Shown: positions 1-10,900 of the stretch, piece by piece
Position numbering within the stretch: position 1 is the stretch's first letter
Layout of the letters: every line of letters begins with the position of its first letter
Assembly: GCF_905475465.1 (NCBI RefSeq)
Contig: NC_062259.1
Span: forward strand, 878,501-942,500
Length of the DNA: 64,000 nucleotides
From: Pieris napi
Lineage: Eukaryota > Arthropoda > Insecta > Lepidoptera > Pieridae
Reading direction: 5' to 3'
The notes under the pieces: generated by a model
Database searches by the model: none
What the model saw: the letters and a program-made list of their open reading frames with translations, nothing else
Told to the model about the DNA's origin: nothing
Program-made: the position numbers and the translations under genes

Positions 1-84
1 AGTTTATTGTTTAGATAAGAGCGACCGCCGATGCGAAAACCGCTGTGTGAGTTCGAAAAGTGAGTTACAGAATCGCAAGGCTGA
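1..84. mobile_element. Right arm of the foldback MITE family, truncated by the window edge
   Basis: Bases 1-84 match the right arm of the element at 22974-23220 (gagcgaccgccgatgcgaaa, tgagttacagaatcgc). Confidence 0.8.
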
Positions 85-154
85 AGTTGGCGCGGCCGCA
101 GAGCAGGCGAAAAAAAAACGGCAAAAAATTATAATATAGGATTAGTAGAAAATT

Positions 155-240
155 AAAAATGTCCCCTGTGGCAGTCCCCATACTGCTGGAATTTCCTTTA
201 TTCGTTAAAGCACCAGAGTCACCACCAGCTCAATTCCAAG
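155..240 (+). repeat. Dispersed repeat family fragment upstream of gene A
   Basis: ttcctttattcgttaaagca and related words match the family at 19770-19995. It lies just before the first visible exon of gene A, so the missing start exon is probably further upstream and outside the window. Confidence 0.45.
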
Positions 241-280
241 GGGCAAGATTCCTCTGCTCCATTCAATATTCTGATTTCAG

Positions 281-3200
281 TCAAATTGCTCCTGCTCTCA
301 CTGGCGTATGTTAGCGGTCAATATCGCTACAAATGCCCGGCGATAGGTCACCACCTATTACCCCATGAAACGGATTGCTCCAAGTTCTATTACTGCGAGT
401 ATGGCGTGAGGCGTAATGACGCGAGACAGTGTCCGGCAGGAACTCTGTTCTCCTATGAAATACAGGTGAGTGTTCAGAGGAGTTGTTTAATACCTGCTGC
501 TGAGTTTCATCATGTTGAGACATATGAAATTCAACCCGTATCACCTGTCACAACTGAGCATTTTTTGAGGCAGTTTTGCACAACAACTTTGTGGAACCAG
601 CCTATTGAAGTGTTTTCGAACCAATTCGACTTAGGTTCATTCAAGAGCGTACCAATTATTAAAAGGCTGGCAATACCTCGCGAGTCTTGTGGCATGGAGT
701 GTTGACAGGTAGTTCCAAACTAATTATCCTTTGGTTCCTTGGAGCAAAAAGCGTACCAATTATTAAAACGCCAGCAACGTACTCGCGAGCCATCTGACAA
801 TAAGTGCCCATAGTTGACATGTAGTTCCGAACCAACACGGTTTTATTATTTAGCTTTACTTTTACAGGTTTGCGATCACGCGCATAACGTCAAATGCCAC
901 ACTGGTCCCACTTCTCCATGTACTGAAGAACCAGCTTGCGATTGCTCCAATCAACCAATACTGCCCAATGGATGTCCTTGTGACCACAGCATTCAATTAC
1001 GTTTGCGTCACGAATCTGATTGTGAGAAATTCTATCAATGTGACCAAGGCAAGAGAGTCTTAAGAGAGTGTGCCCCTGGGACTCACTTTAATGCCAAATT
1101 GCAGGCAAGTTTCACAATATTCAGGTAACAAATGATAAAACAATGACTTGACACAACTAAAGTTACACCGCTATGAATATCTAAAAATTTTCTTCACACA
1201 TATCACAATTATATACCGCGCAACGTTGGTGACAGTGGGGTCTTAGAAGCCGATCATTGGTTTAATGCCTATCATTCGCCATTGGATTCGCCACTGGCAC
1301 ATTTTTGGACCTTGAATCACTTCGCATTGCCATCGGCCTTCGCTTACGAATGCCCATATGTATACCATAAGAGTCCCTGTGGATTTGACGTCATAAGCCT
1401 TGGATACCATGGCGCCCGTTGCCAAAAGAGTCCAGGTAATTTTTCTCGCAAAACACATATAACACTCTCAAATATTTATGTAATTTTTTTATAATTGGCT
1501 TTATTAAGGTTTCAAAATAATTAAAAACATACTTTACAGATATGCGATCATCCTTCTAAAGCTGGCTGTGACCCTTCTTGTGTTACCACTACTAGTACTA
1601 CTACAACAACTACTGAGACACCAAGTTGCGATTGCACAAATCAACCAATATTGCCAAATGGATGTCCTTGTGACCATAGCATTCGGTTGCTTTTACCTCA
1701 TGAATCTGACTGTGCTAGATTCTATCAGTGTGATAACGGCGAGAGAGTCATAAGACAGTGTGCCCCTGGGACTCACTTTAATGCTAAACTACAGGCAAGT
1801 ATTTTTAAGCTACACAGAATTTGTTAAACAGTATTTTTATTAGTACTATTGCAAGGCACTATATGTTGACCATGAGGTGAAATAAAAAGATTATTAAAAA
1901 AATACATAATACCATCCGTATCACCTCGACGTCCGTCGTTCCATAACAGAGCGTTTTCTAAAGCAGTTTTTGACGCGCACCACCACTTTGTGGAACCAGC
2001 TGCCCACAGAAGTATTTCCGAACCAATTCGACTTAGGGTCCTTCAAGAAAAGAGCGTACCAATTCTTGAAAGGCCGGCAACGCACTTGCGAGCCTTCTGG
2101 CATTGTGAGTGTCCATGGGCGGCGGGGCGGTATCACCTAACATCAGGTGAGCCTCCTGCCCGTTGGCCTCCTATTACATAAAAATTTTTTTATTTAAATG
2201 AAGCTACGAAAACAGTGACGAGTGGAGTGTGATCTGGTCATTGACCTCAGGTGAACGAACGAAACATTAGAGCATAAGCTCGTGCAGCCTACTGTCAACA
2301 AAAAAAAGAAATATTTTTATACACACTACTGCTGCGATATTTTTTTATATAACAGGATCAAATCCTGCCTGAGGAGGCTCAACTGATGTTAAATGCCCAT
2401 GGACAATCACAATACCAGAAGGCTTTTTAATATTATATGTATTTTTTATTTGATTTAATTTATTGTACTCTACAGGTATGCGATCATCCTTCTAAAGCTG
2501 GCTGTGACCCTTCTTGTGTTACCACTACTACTACTACTACAACTACTGAGAAACCAAGTTGCGATTGTACAAATCAACCAATATTGCCTAATGGATGTCC
2601 TTGTGACCACAGCATTACCTTGCTATTGCGCCATGAATCTGACTGTGAGAAATACTATCAATGTGACCAAGGCAAGAGAGTCTTAAGAGAGTGTGCCCCT
2701 GGGACTCACTTTAATGCCAAATTGCAGGTAAGTTTCACTATATTTAGGTAGCAAATGATTAATGAATGACTTGTAAATTCCAACAATACTTGACAATGTG
2801 TAACTTGGCGCAGTAAAAGTTACACCTCCAAGTAAATTTATTTATATTCACACGAAACAGTTTCAAATAATTCTGTAAATACCTCTGTTAGCTTTATTAA
2901 GGTTTCAAATAATGAAATTATACTTAACAGGTATGCGATCATCCTTCTAAAGCTGGCTGCGACCCTTCTTGTGTTACCACTACTACTACAACAACAACTA
3001 CTGAACAACCAGCTTGCGATTGCTCCAATCAACCGATATTGCCAAATGGATGTCCTTGTGACCATAAGATTCACTTGCTGTTGCCTCACGAATCTGATTG
3101 TGAAAAATTCTATCAATGTGATAAAGGCGACAGAGTATTAAGACAGTGTGCTCCTGGGACTCACTTTAATGCTAAATTACAGGTGATTTTTAAGAAATTG

Positions 3201-6200
3201 AGTTTTTAAGAAACTACAGCAATTCAAATTTATTTAACACGGGTCATAACAGAGACCTATACACTCCGTTTGTCGCAATTTATAAGGTTTCCAGACAAAA
3301 TTACTTTCAAAGACGAGCTATAATTATACAGCTACCAATTGCTTCAACAATGCTATTGAAATAAATAAATAGTACGTTTGTCTAACGCAAACAAATTACA
3401 TTATTTACCTAAGGTTTCAAGTGCTTTTCATCGATGGTCAGCGAAGGCAACGGGCATTTTTCGCTTTCAGAGAATAGCTTAAGGCTATTTAAACATGAAA
3501 TTTTACTTTAAAGGTATGCGACCATCCCTCCAAAGCTGGCTGCGACCCTTCTTGTGTTACCACTACTACTACAACAACAACTACTGAACAACCAGCTTGC
3601 GATTGCTCCAATCAACCGATATTGCCAAATGGATGTCCTTGTGACCATAAGATTCACTTGCTGTTGCCTCACGAATCTGATTGTGAGAAATTCTATCAAT
3701 GTGATAAAGGCGACAGAGTCCTAAGACAGTGTGCCCCTGGGACTCACTTTAATGCTAAATTGCAGGTGAGTAAGACATAGGCCAGCATGCAGGTGGGATA
3801 GAATAGTAGAAACTTACACCGGCAAAAACTTTTATACTTGTTGTCACAATACACAATTTTGAAATCCAAGTATACCACAGTTTCTGCAAGCATTGTATTT
3901 ATTCGTACAATTTACGAGAGTTGACGTTCTTAAAATATTTTTTTTATCATCTTGAACTAATTTAAATTTTTGAAAGAATGTTTGATATTTTCAGTAATTT
4001 TTGAGTTTTACAAGTGTACAGAAATATGAATCTATCGTCATTATAATAGTAAAGATATTCAATTTAACGGTAAAAAATATTAAACCAAATTTTTAATTAA
4101 AAATAAATAAATAAATAAATTCCTGAACCATTTCTATATTATAGTATATAGTGATAAATGTGCAACAAAATCTAATATTCAAATGAAACCAGCAGTTTAT
4201 TAGTCGATTGTACAAACAATTATTCAAATTGAACCTAGGTTATATTAGTTGTATCTAAGTTAGAACCTATTTAGTTTTTTGTACTAAATAGCCAACCGGC
4301 TAAAGCACTGTACTGGTTTAAGATGCCTAAAACTGACAGTTTTATAAAGATTCGCCAACATCCAAGACAGCTTTGATAACATTATTTTAGTTTCCTTAAA
4401 ATTAAGGAGCGTTTAGAAACTAAGGTCTTTAATTTAAATGTTTGTTTTATTTATTTTATTTAGGCTAGGGCTTAATACGTGTTAAAATGACAATCAAATT
4501 TTTATGAAAATATTTTAGAAAAAGGATATAAACATGAAAATGATATGAGATCTTAAGAAAGCGCTACTCAGATTCATGCAACTTAATCAGTAGCCTGCAA
4601 TGCAATCTTTATTGCTTTTTATAAATTTGACGATTATTTTAATGATCCTAATTCTTGGGATTGATTTGCTCCAGTTCAAAAAATTTATATGACTCAAAAC
4701 TTGGCCATTAAAAAGAGTGGCGGAGGATTTCTTGCCAATTCTTCTTGCACGCTCTACGCCCTGCGAACTGGCAGTTAATGTAAATTTAGAATCAATTTAA
4801 CATCATTTATGGTGACGTTCATAAGTGTACTTAGTTACCAATACGAATAAAATTGTTTTTGAGTTTGAATTTGAAAATATCGCAGCATACTTCCGAGGAG
4901 ACTCTTTGTTTCGCAATCGCATGGTCGGCTAATTTTATTTTAAATTAATAGGTATGCGATCATCCTTCTAAAGCTGGCTGCGACCCTTCTTGTGTTACCA
5001 CTACTACTACAACAACAACCACTGAGAAACCAGCTTGCGATTGCATCAATCAACCAATATTGCCAAATGGATGCCCTTGTGACCATAGCATTCGGTTGCT
5101 GCTACCGCATGAATCTGACTGTGCTAGATTCTATCAGTGTGATCAGGGCGAGAGAGTCTTAAAAGAATGTGCATATGGGAATCATTTTAATGCTAAATTG
5201 CAGGTATGTAGCAAACATTTTGTTTGTTTATCGTTTATCTTGCCCGGGGGAACAGTCGCAAAAGCAAATACCATTTTTTTTTCAGGAAAAATAAAAAAAG
5301 GTAATGTTATTATTACTAGGATTCTAATTATATTACATATACAAATGTATATTTCAAATGAAAGCTATGCATTTGTTATGTATTTAGTGCAAATATGTAG
5401 TTAAAAAATAACTATACCAGATACCTATTTACAGTACTGCCCTGCGATTCTGTAACTCACTTTTCTATGACTGCTTCACGACTGATGTGAGAGCGACCAC
5501 CGATGCAAAAACCGCTGTGTGAGTTCGAAAAGTGAGTTACAAAATCGCAGGTCAGTTATCTAATTAGACTGAAGAGCAAAATCGTTTTATGATTGTTTCA
5601 CTGTTTAAACATAATTGAGGATGATACAGTAACCGAACATTATGACGGTAATTTTGACGAATGTCTTAGAACGTAATAATTTATTACCACTCTTTTTGCG
5701 GGAATATTATGACGTTGGTGAAACCGAGATATATTATTACCACTTTTTATTTGTTCTTAAACTGTCGCATTCACTTTTATGACCTAGTAAGGTTTACAAT
5801 CTTAACTAAAACTATCTTTATGGTTTTGCGATCTATTTCAGGAAAGTAAAATTAGGTAAACAAGTATTACTAACATTTTACACAAAATAATTTACGTAGA
5901 ATAATGAAACGCTTGTGTTTTTTATAATAAAATGTTTTGCAAAATTCTGAAACTTTAGTTATATCCAAGAAATTAAAAAATGAGAAAAGATTAAAACAGG
6001 CGTAAAATTAAGCATTAAAGGGGCAAGCGACATATTGTATACATTATAACGCCGGTACTCTTTAACATTCATAATAATGTCGAAAGATAATATAATATTA
6101 AATAAACAAGGTACACAATATCGCTACTGTGAACTCTGCGAACATATAAATATATACTGTTGGAGACAGCATTCATTAGCAACGTCTTTGTTAACGGAAA

Positions 6201-6977
6201 TCTGAGCTCTGGACTGGTTCTGGGGGTATTGCAAACAACCTTGGCCTTCGTGAACACTTTGCTCACCATCCCAAGACTTTAAGGATATAGTAGGCAAATT
6301 ATAAGTCCCGTCTTGTTTCTAATTTATTGTGCCCCACCCAAAGACAAGTTGGGTACGTTAAGGAATAGACGCCATACAGTCGGTAATTAAGTAAAACGTG
6401 TATACTAATGCAGAATTGTGCCCCATGCCCTGGATTCAAATATTAAGACCGCCCATGGACACTTTCAATGCTAGACTCCACCACTTTCTAAGAATTGGTA
6501 CGCACTTTGAATGACCCTAAGTTGAATAGATTCGTTCATTGGGCAGCTGGATCCACATGGCCAAAATCTGCCTCTAAATGCTCAGTAATGGAAGGGACAT
6601 CAAACTCAAACTCAAACACAAAACACTCTTCGTCGTAAATGCGGTAGAAGATGCAGACCCCACACCTCTACGCAACACAAGGGATTACATATATTAATAG
6701 AATATTTAATTTCCAGATTTGCGAACACCCTTCAAAGGCTGGTTGTGATCCGTGCATAGTTTCTAACAAATGTGTAGAATGTCATGTACCACATTGGGCC
6801 CACGAGACTGAATGTGACAAATTCTACAGTTGTTCCAATGGCGAGGAGGTGTTGCACACATGTCCTGCCGGTCTTAATTTCAACGAGGCTCTGCAGACGT
6901 GCGATTTTACTTGCAACGTCAGTTGTAGAAATAGATCTAGACTATTTTTCTTAGACTTCGCACGTAAACGGCGGTAA
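281..6977 (+). CDS. Gene A: secreted multi-CBM14 (peritrophin-like) chitin-binding protein, 5' exon missing
   Basis: Visible exons are 281-465, 868-1104, 1540-1794, 2476-2727, 2931-3182, 3514-3765, 4952-5203 and 6717-6977, giving 647 residues plus an unseen start. Exon 281-465 begins after an ag acceptor in phase 1 and encodes a hydrophobic signal peptide (KLLLLSLAYVSG) and the first four cysteines of a CBM14 domain. Every later exon starts with the last two cysteines of the preceding domain (VCDHPSKAGC), then most have a Thr run (about 7-9 Thr), then the first four cysteines of the next domain (LPNGCPCDHS, HESDC, FYQC, CAPGTHFN). This gives eight domains. All internal introns are phase 0 and follow Leu-Gln or Ile-Gln. 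The final exon carries a divergent terminal domain and a basic tail ending RKRR. CBM14 domains bind chitin in peritrophic matrix and cuticle proteins. The Thr linkers could be O-glycosylated (inference). Donors after 1104 and 1794 are GC rather than GT. No canonical AATAAA lies just downstream. The family is certain; the tissue is not visible. Confidence 0.87.
480..840 (+). mobile_element. Decayed LINE ORF2 C-terminal fragment, partly duplicated
   Basis: In gene A intron. Same family as 1913-2185 (actttgtggaaccagc, aaccaattcgacttaggtt) with frameshifts; the terminal 120 bp are present a second time at about 740-840. Confidence 0.65.
1913..2185 (+). mobile_element. LINE ORF2 C-terminus with intact frame, in gene A intron
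   Basis: The frame 1913-2140 is open for 75 codons to TAA and reads HPYHLDVRRSITERFLKQF, then TTTLWNQLPTEVFPNQFDLG and SFKKRAYQFLKGRQRTCEPS. This is the conserved C-terminal tail of a non-LTR reverse-transcriptase ORF. It is the best-preserved of many fragments of this family here. Clade not assigned. Confidence 0.75.
3766..4640. other. Gene A intron, AT-rich
   Basis: No element delimited; a short (aaat)n microsatellite lies at about 4098-4120. Confidence 0.5.
4640..4880 (+). mobile_element. LINE 3' tail (second family) in gene A intron
   Basis: Matches the 3' region at 37540-37757 (ttggccattaaaaagagtgg, gcaagaaatcctccg on the opposite strand) and ends tttttgagtttgaatttg. Confidence 0.68.
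5237..5930. mobile_element. Relative of the 28868-29833 element, in gene A intron
   Basis: One end at 5237 (cttgcccgggggaacagtcg) resembles the TIR above. The stretch 5560-5700 is the inverted counterpart of 29100-29220 (gaagagcaaaatcg.. matches ..cgcttttgctcttc). It is interrupted by the foldback MITE at 5436-5551. Confidence 0.55.
5436..5551. mobile_element. Short palindromic copy of the foldback MITE in gene A intron
   Basis: It starts ccctgcgattctgtaactca and ends with the inverted tgagttacaaaatcgcagg. About 116 bp with most of the inner arm deleted. Confidence 0.82.
6105..6215 (+). repeat. Dispersed repeat block in the last intron of gene A
   Basis: acacaatatcgctactgtga and gacagcattcattagcaacg match 25560-25670. 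Confidence 0.5.
6430..6600 (-). mobile_element. LINE ORF2 C-terminal fragment
   Basis: Minus-strand fragment of the same family (aagaattggtacgcactttg, gggcagctggatccacatgg) in the last intron of gene A. Confidence 0.6.
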
Positions 6978-7227
6978 TATGTATTTCCCGGTACAATTTC
7001 GTTACTGTACTTTTCGTCTTAACTTTTTCCTAACTAATAATTTAGCTTTTTACACAGTCTTGGCCTAACCCATAAAGCCTTATACATCCGCTCATTTCAC
7101 CTCACCTTTGGTGAGATTTAGCATGAAATTTATAGCCACTACTGCAATACAAAACGTTTTTGACAGGCGTCATACTAACTCTGAATAACCTTCGTCTCAA
7201 CTATCTCTTTAACCTTTGATATAACCA

Positions 7228-7500
7228 AGACGTGAGTGTTGGCCTGGTGGCTTCAGCGTGCGACTCTCCTGACAGCGAGAACCACGGCTGTGCACCAATG
7301 GACGTTCTATGTGCCAATTTAACATTCGCTCGTACGAAGGATAACATCGTGAGGTAACCGGCTTGCCTTAAACCCAATTGCCGTGTCAGGCACAGGAGAC
7401 TGATCACCTATTTGCCTATTAGATTGATTACTATGAAATACATATAGAAAGCTGAGGCCTAGGCCTATAAAGGTGCGCCACTGATTTATTTTTAACGAGA
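7228..7500 (+). mobile_element. tRNA-derived SINE
   Basis: It starts gtgttggcctggtggcttca (tRNA-like A-box) with cggctgtgcaccaatgg after a degraded B-box, then the family body (cattcgctcgtacgaagg, ggcttgcctta) and a gccactgatttattttt end. It lies between the 3' ends of genes A and B. Confidence 0.75.
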
Positions 7501-7938
7501 AAGGTATACAAATGTACTTCAAAATGGTTGAGATTTATTTAAGAAAGTTGAGATTTATTTGATTAGGGTGAGATGAATTTGAAGAAGTTGAAATCTACGT
7601 CCCATTTGTGAAATTTTCGGTTGACATTAATATAATTGTTAAATAAGGCTAAGACGTTTTTTTCGGTTATTTAAGTAGATTAAGCTGAATGTTAAAAGTA
7701 CTAACTAAAATGATAATGTATAGTAACTACGTAGTTAAAAGTTACTATGTTTTTGAAATATTCATCATTTCAAGTCGCTTTAATAAATATAATAAAATAA
7801 AATAGAGAAAAGATTACGCGCTAGAGTTTATGATGAACTTCGTGATTTTATTTACTAAATATATTTTTCAATATTAATAACATGTTTAATTTTAAGGGAT
7901 GCAAGTAAAAAATAAAAAAAAACAATTTTAATACTTAT

Positions 7939-7944
7939 TTTATT
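7939..7944 (-). promoter_or_regulatory. Candidate poly(A) signal of gene B
   Basis: AATAAA on the minus strand (TTTATT on plus), 19 bases beyond the stop codon at 7963-7965. It is unusually close to the stop but is the only hexamer that immediately follows the coding region. Confidence 0.5.
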
Positions 7945-7962
7945 TCAATAAGTCTATTGCTT

Positions 7963-10900
7963 TTAAAGGTTACCGCCATTTCCTCCATTTCCTCCATTTC
8001 CGCCATTGCCACCACCATTACCACCTCCGTTTCCACCGTTACCTCCGTTGCCGCCATTACCACCATTACCGCCACCGTTACCTCCATTACCACCATTTCC
8101 ACCGTTTCCACCATCTCCACCGCCGTTTCCTCCATTACCACCATCTCCGCCGTTTCCACCATCTCCACCGCCGTTTCCTCCATCACCACCATTTCCTCCG
8201 TTTCCACCATCTCCACCGCCGTTTCCTCCATCACCACCATTTCCTCCGTCACCGCCGTCTCCACCATTTCCTCCATCTCCGCCGTTGCCTCCATCACCAC
8301 CGTCTCCACCATTTCCACCATCTCCACCACCGTTTCCTCCATCTCCACCATTTCCTCCGTCACCACCGTCTCCACCATTTCCTCCATCTCCGCCGTTGCC
8401 TCCATCACCACCGTCTCCACCATCTCCACCACCGTTTCCTCCATCACCACCATTTCCTCCGTCACCACCGTCTCCACCATTTCCTCCATCTCCGCCGTTG
8501 CCTCCATCACCACCGTCTCCACCATCTCCACCACCGTTTCCTCCATCACCACCATTTCCTCCGTCACCACCGTCTCCACCATTTCCTCCGTCACCGCCGT
8601 CTCCACCGTTGCCTCCGTCTCCACCGTCTCCACCATTTCCACCATCTCCACCACCGTTTCCTCCATCTCCACCGTTGCCTCCGTCACCACCGTCTCCACC
8701 ATTTCCTCCATCTCCGCCGTTGCCTCCATCACCACCGTCTCCACTATCTCCACCACCGTTTCCTCCGTCACCACCGTCTCCACCATTTCCACCATCTCCA
8801 CCACCGTTTCCTCCATCTCCACCGTTGCCTCCATCACCACCGTCTCCTCCATCTCCACCGTTGCCTCCATCACCACCGTCTCCACCATTTCCTCCGTCAC
8901 CGCCGTCTCCACCGTTGCCTCCATCTCCACCGTCTCCACCATTTCCTCCATCTCCGCCGTTGCCTCCATCACCACCGTCTCCACTATCTCCACCACCGTT
9001 TCCTCCGTCACCACCGTCTCCACCATTTCCACCATCTCCACCACCGTTTCCTCCATCTCCACCGTTGCCTCCATCACCACCGTCTCCTCCATCTCCACCG
9101 TTGCCTCCATCACCACCATCTCCACCACCGTTTCCTCCATCACCACCATTTCCTCCGTCACCACCGTCTCCACCATTTCCTCCATCTCCGCCGTTGCCTC
9201 CATCACCACCGTCTCCACCATCTCCACCACCGTTTCCTCCATCACCACCATTTCCTCCGTCACCGCCGTCTCCACCGTTGCCTCCGTCTCCACCGTCTCC
9301 ACCATTTCCACCATCTCCACCACCGTTTCCTCCATCTCCACCGTTGCCTCCGTCACCACCGTCTCCACCATTTCCTCCATCTCCGCCGTTGCCTCCATCA
9401 CCACCGTCTCCACTATCTCCACCACCGTTTCCTCCGTCACCACCGTCTCCACCATTTCCACCATCTCCACCACCGTTTCCTCCATCTCCACCGTTGCCTC
9501 CATCACCACCGTCTCCTCCATCTCCACCGTTGCCTCCATCACCACCGTCTCCACCATTTCCTCCGTCACCGCCGTCTCCACCGTTGCCTCCATCTCCACC
9601 GTCTCCACCATTTCCTCCATCTCCGCCGTTGCCTCCATCACCACCGTCTCCACTATCTCCACCACCGTTTCCTCCGTCACCACCGTCTCCACCATTTCCA
9701 CCATCTCCACCACCGTTTCCTCCATCTCCACCGTTGCCTCCATCACCACCGTCTCCTCCATCTCCACCGTTGCCTCCATCACCACCGTCTCCACCGTTGC
9801 CTCCGTCTCCACCGTCTCCACCGTTGCCTCCATCTCCACCGTCTCCACCGTTGCCTCCATCACCGCCGTCTCCACCGTTGCCTCCATCACCACCGTCTCC
9901 ACCGTTGCCTCCATCTCCACCGTTGCCTCCATCACCACCGTCTCCACCGTTGCCTCCATCTCCACCGTCTCCACCGTTGCCTCCATCACCGCCGTCTCCA
10001 CCGTTGCCTCCATCTCCACCGTCTCCACCGTTGCCTCCATCACCACCGTCTCCACCGTTGCCTCCATCTCCACCGTTGCCTCCATCACCACCGTCTCCAC
10101 CGTTGCCTCCATCTCCACCGTCTCCACCGTTGCCTCCATCACCACCGTCTCCACCGTTGCCACCATCTCCACCGTTGCCTCCATCACCACCGTCTCCACC
10201 GTTGCCTCCATCTCCACCGTCTCCTCCATCTCCACCGTTGCCTCCATCTCCACCGTTGCCTCCATCACCACCGTCTCCACCGTTGCCTCCATCTCCACCG
10301 TCTCCACCGTTGCCTCCATCACCACCGTCTCCACCGTTGCCACCATCTCCACCGTTGCCTCCATCACCACCGTCTCCTCCATCTCCACCGTCTCCACCGT
10401 TGCCTCCATCTCCACCGTCTCCACCGTTGCCTCCATCACCGCCGTCTCCACCGTCTCCACCGTCTACATCTCCGTCGTCACCATCACCATTGTCATCACC
10501 ATTATCTCCACCAGCACAGTCAGCGTCGTGGGGCCATGTGCATTTCTGTTGAATACAGAGTTAGGAAATATTAGATATTTTGCGTTCTCACGTGTGGAAC
10601 CCGCGCCCTAGAGAGTCGATGCCCCAACGGAGTTAGTGCCATATATTAATAATAATTAATATGTAGACAGAAGGTTAGTGTTTTTGCGAAATTAAATAAT
10701 AATTTCAGATTAGAACCTACAATATTGTTAAAGTAATGGAATCTATTGCCTATTTGAAGGTCAAGGTCCATGCTGAGAAAGAACAAAGAATACTGGCAGC
10801 AACAGAATACCCGGCAGACCGAAGCTGCGTTGATAGGAAGGACCCCGAAACAATTGATGACGATTGATGATGGACATGGGTCCATCGTCATCGTTTTGTA

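Larger units (their letters stand above)
868..5203 (+). repeat. Tandem array of six duplicated CBM14 exons
   Basis: Six homologous exons (868-1104, 1540-1794, 2476-2727, 2931-3182, 3514-3765, 4952-5203) of 237-255 bp repeat the same cassette, and the duplications include flanking intron DNA. For example, the sequence just before 1540 and before 2931 shares tttattaaggtttcaaa, and the donors after 1104 and 2727 are followed by matching intron sequence. Exons 2931-3182 and 3514-3765 are the most recent pair. Confidence 0.85.
6978..7962. other. Spacer between the 3' ends of genes A and B
   Basis: 985 bp holding the SINE at 7228-7500 and AT-rich DNA. No C-terminal CBM14 exon for gene B was recognised here on the minus strand. 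Confidence 0.55.

Noticed and set aside
1282..1494. Possible extra exon in gene A
   Set aside because: No cysteine pattern of CBM14 and no phase-0 splice pair; it lies in an intron between good exons.
7963..10545. Bacterial PE-PGRS-like protein or contamination
   Set aside because: Triplet composition is similar, but introns, flanking CBM14 exons and insect repeats show an insect gene.
7957..10611. Very long open frames (850-880 codons) rich in Pro/Ser/Leu and Thr/Ile/Val on the plus strand, and a Met/Glu/Thr/Val frame on minus
   Set aside because: They are shadow frames of the GGN/GGD array of gene B; only the minus GGX frame joins CBM14 exons through proper splice sites.
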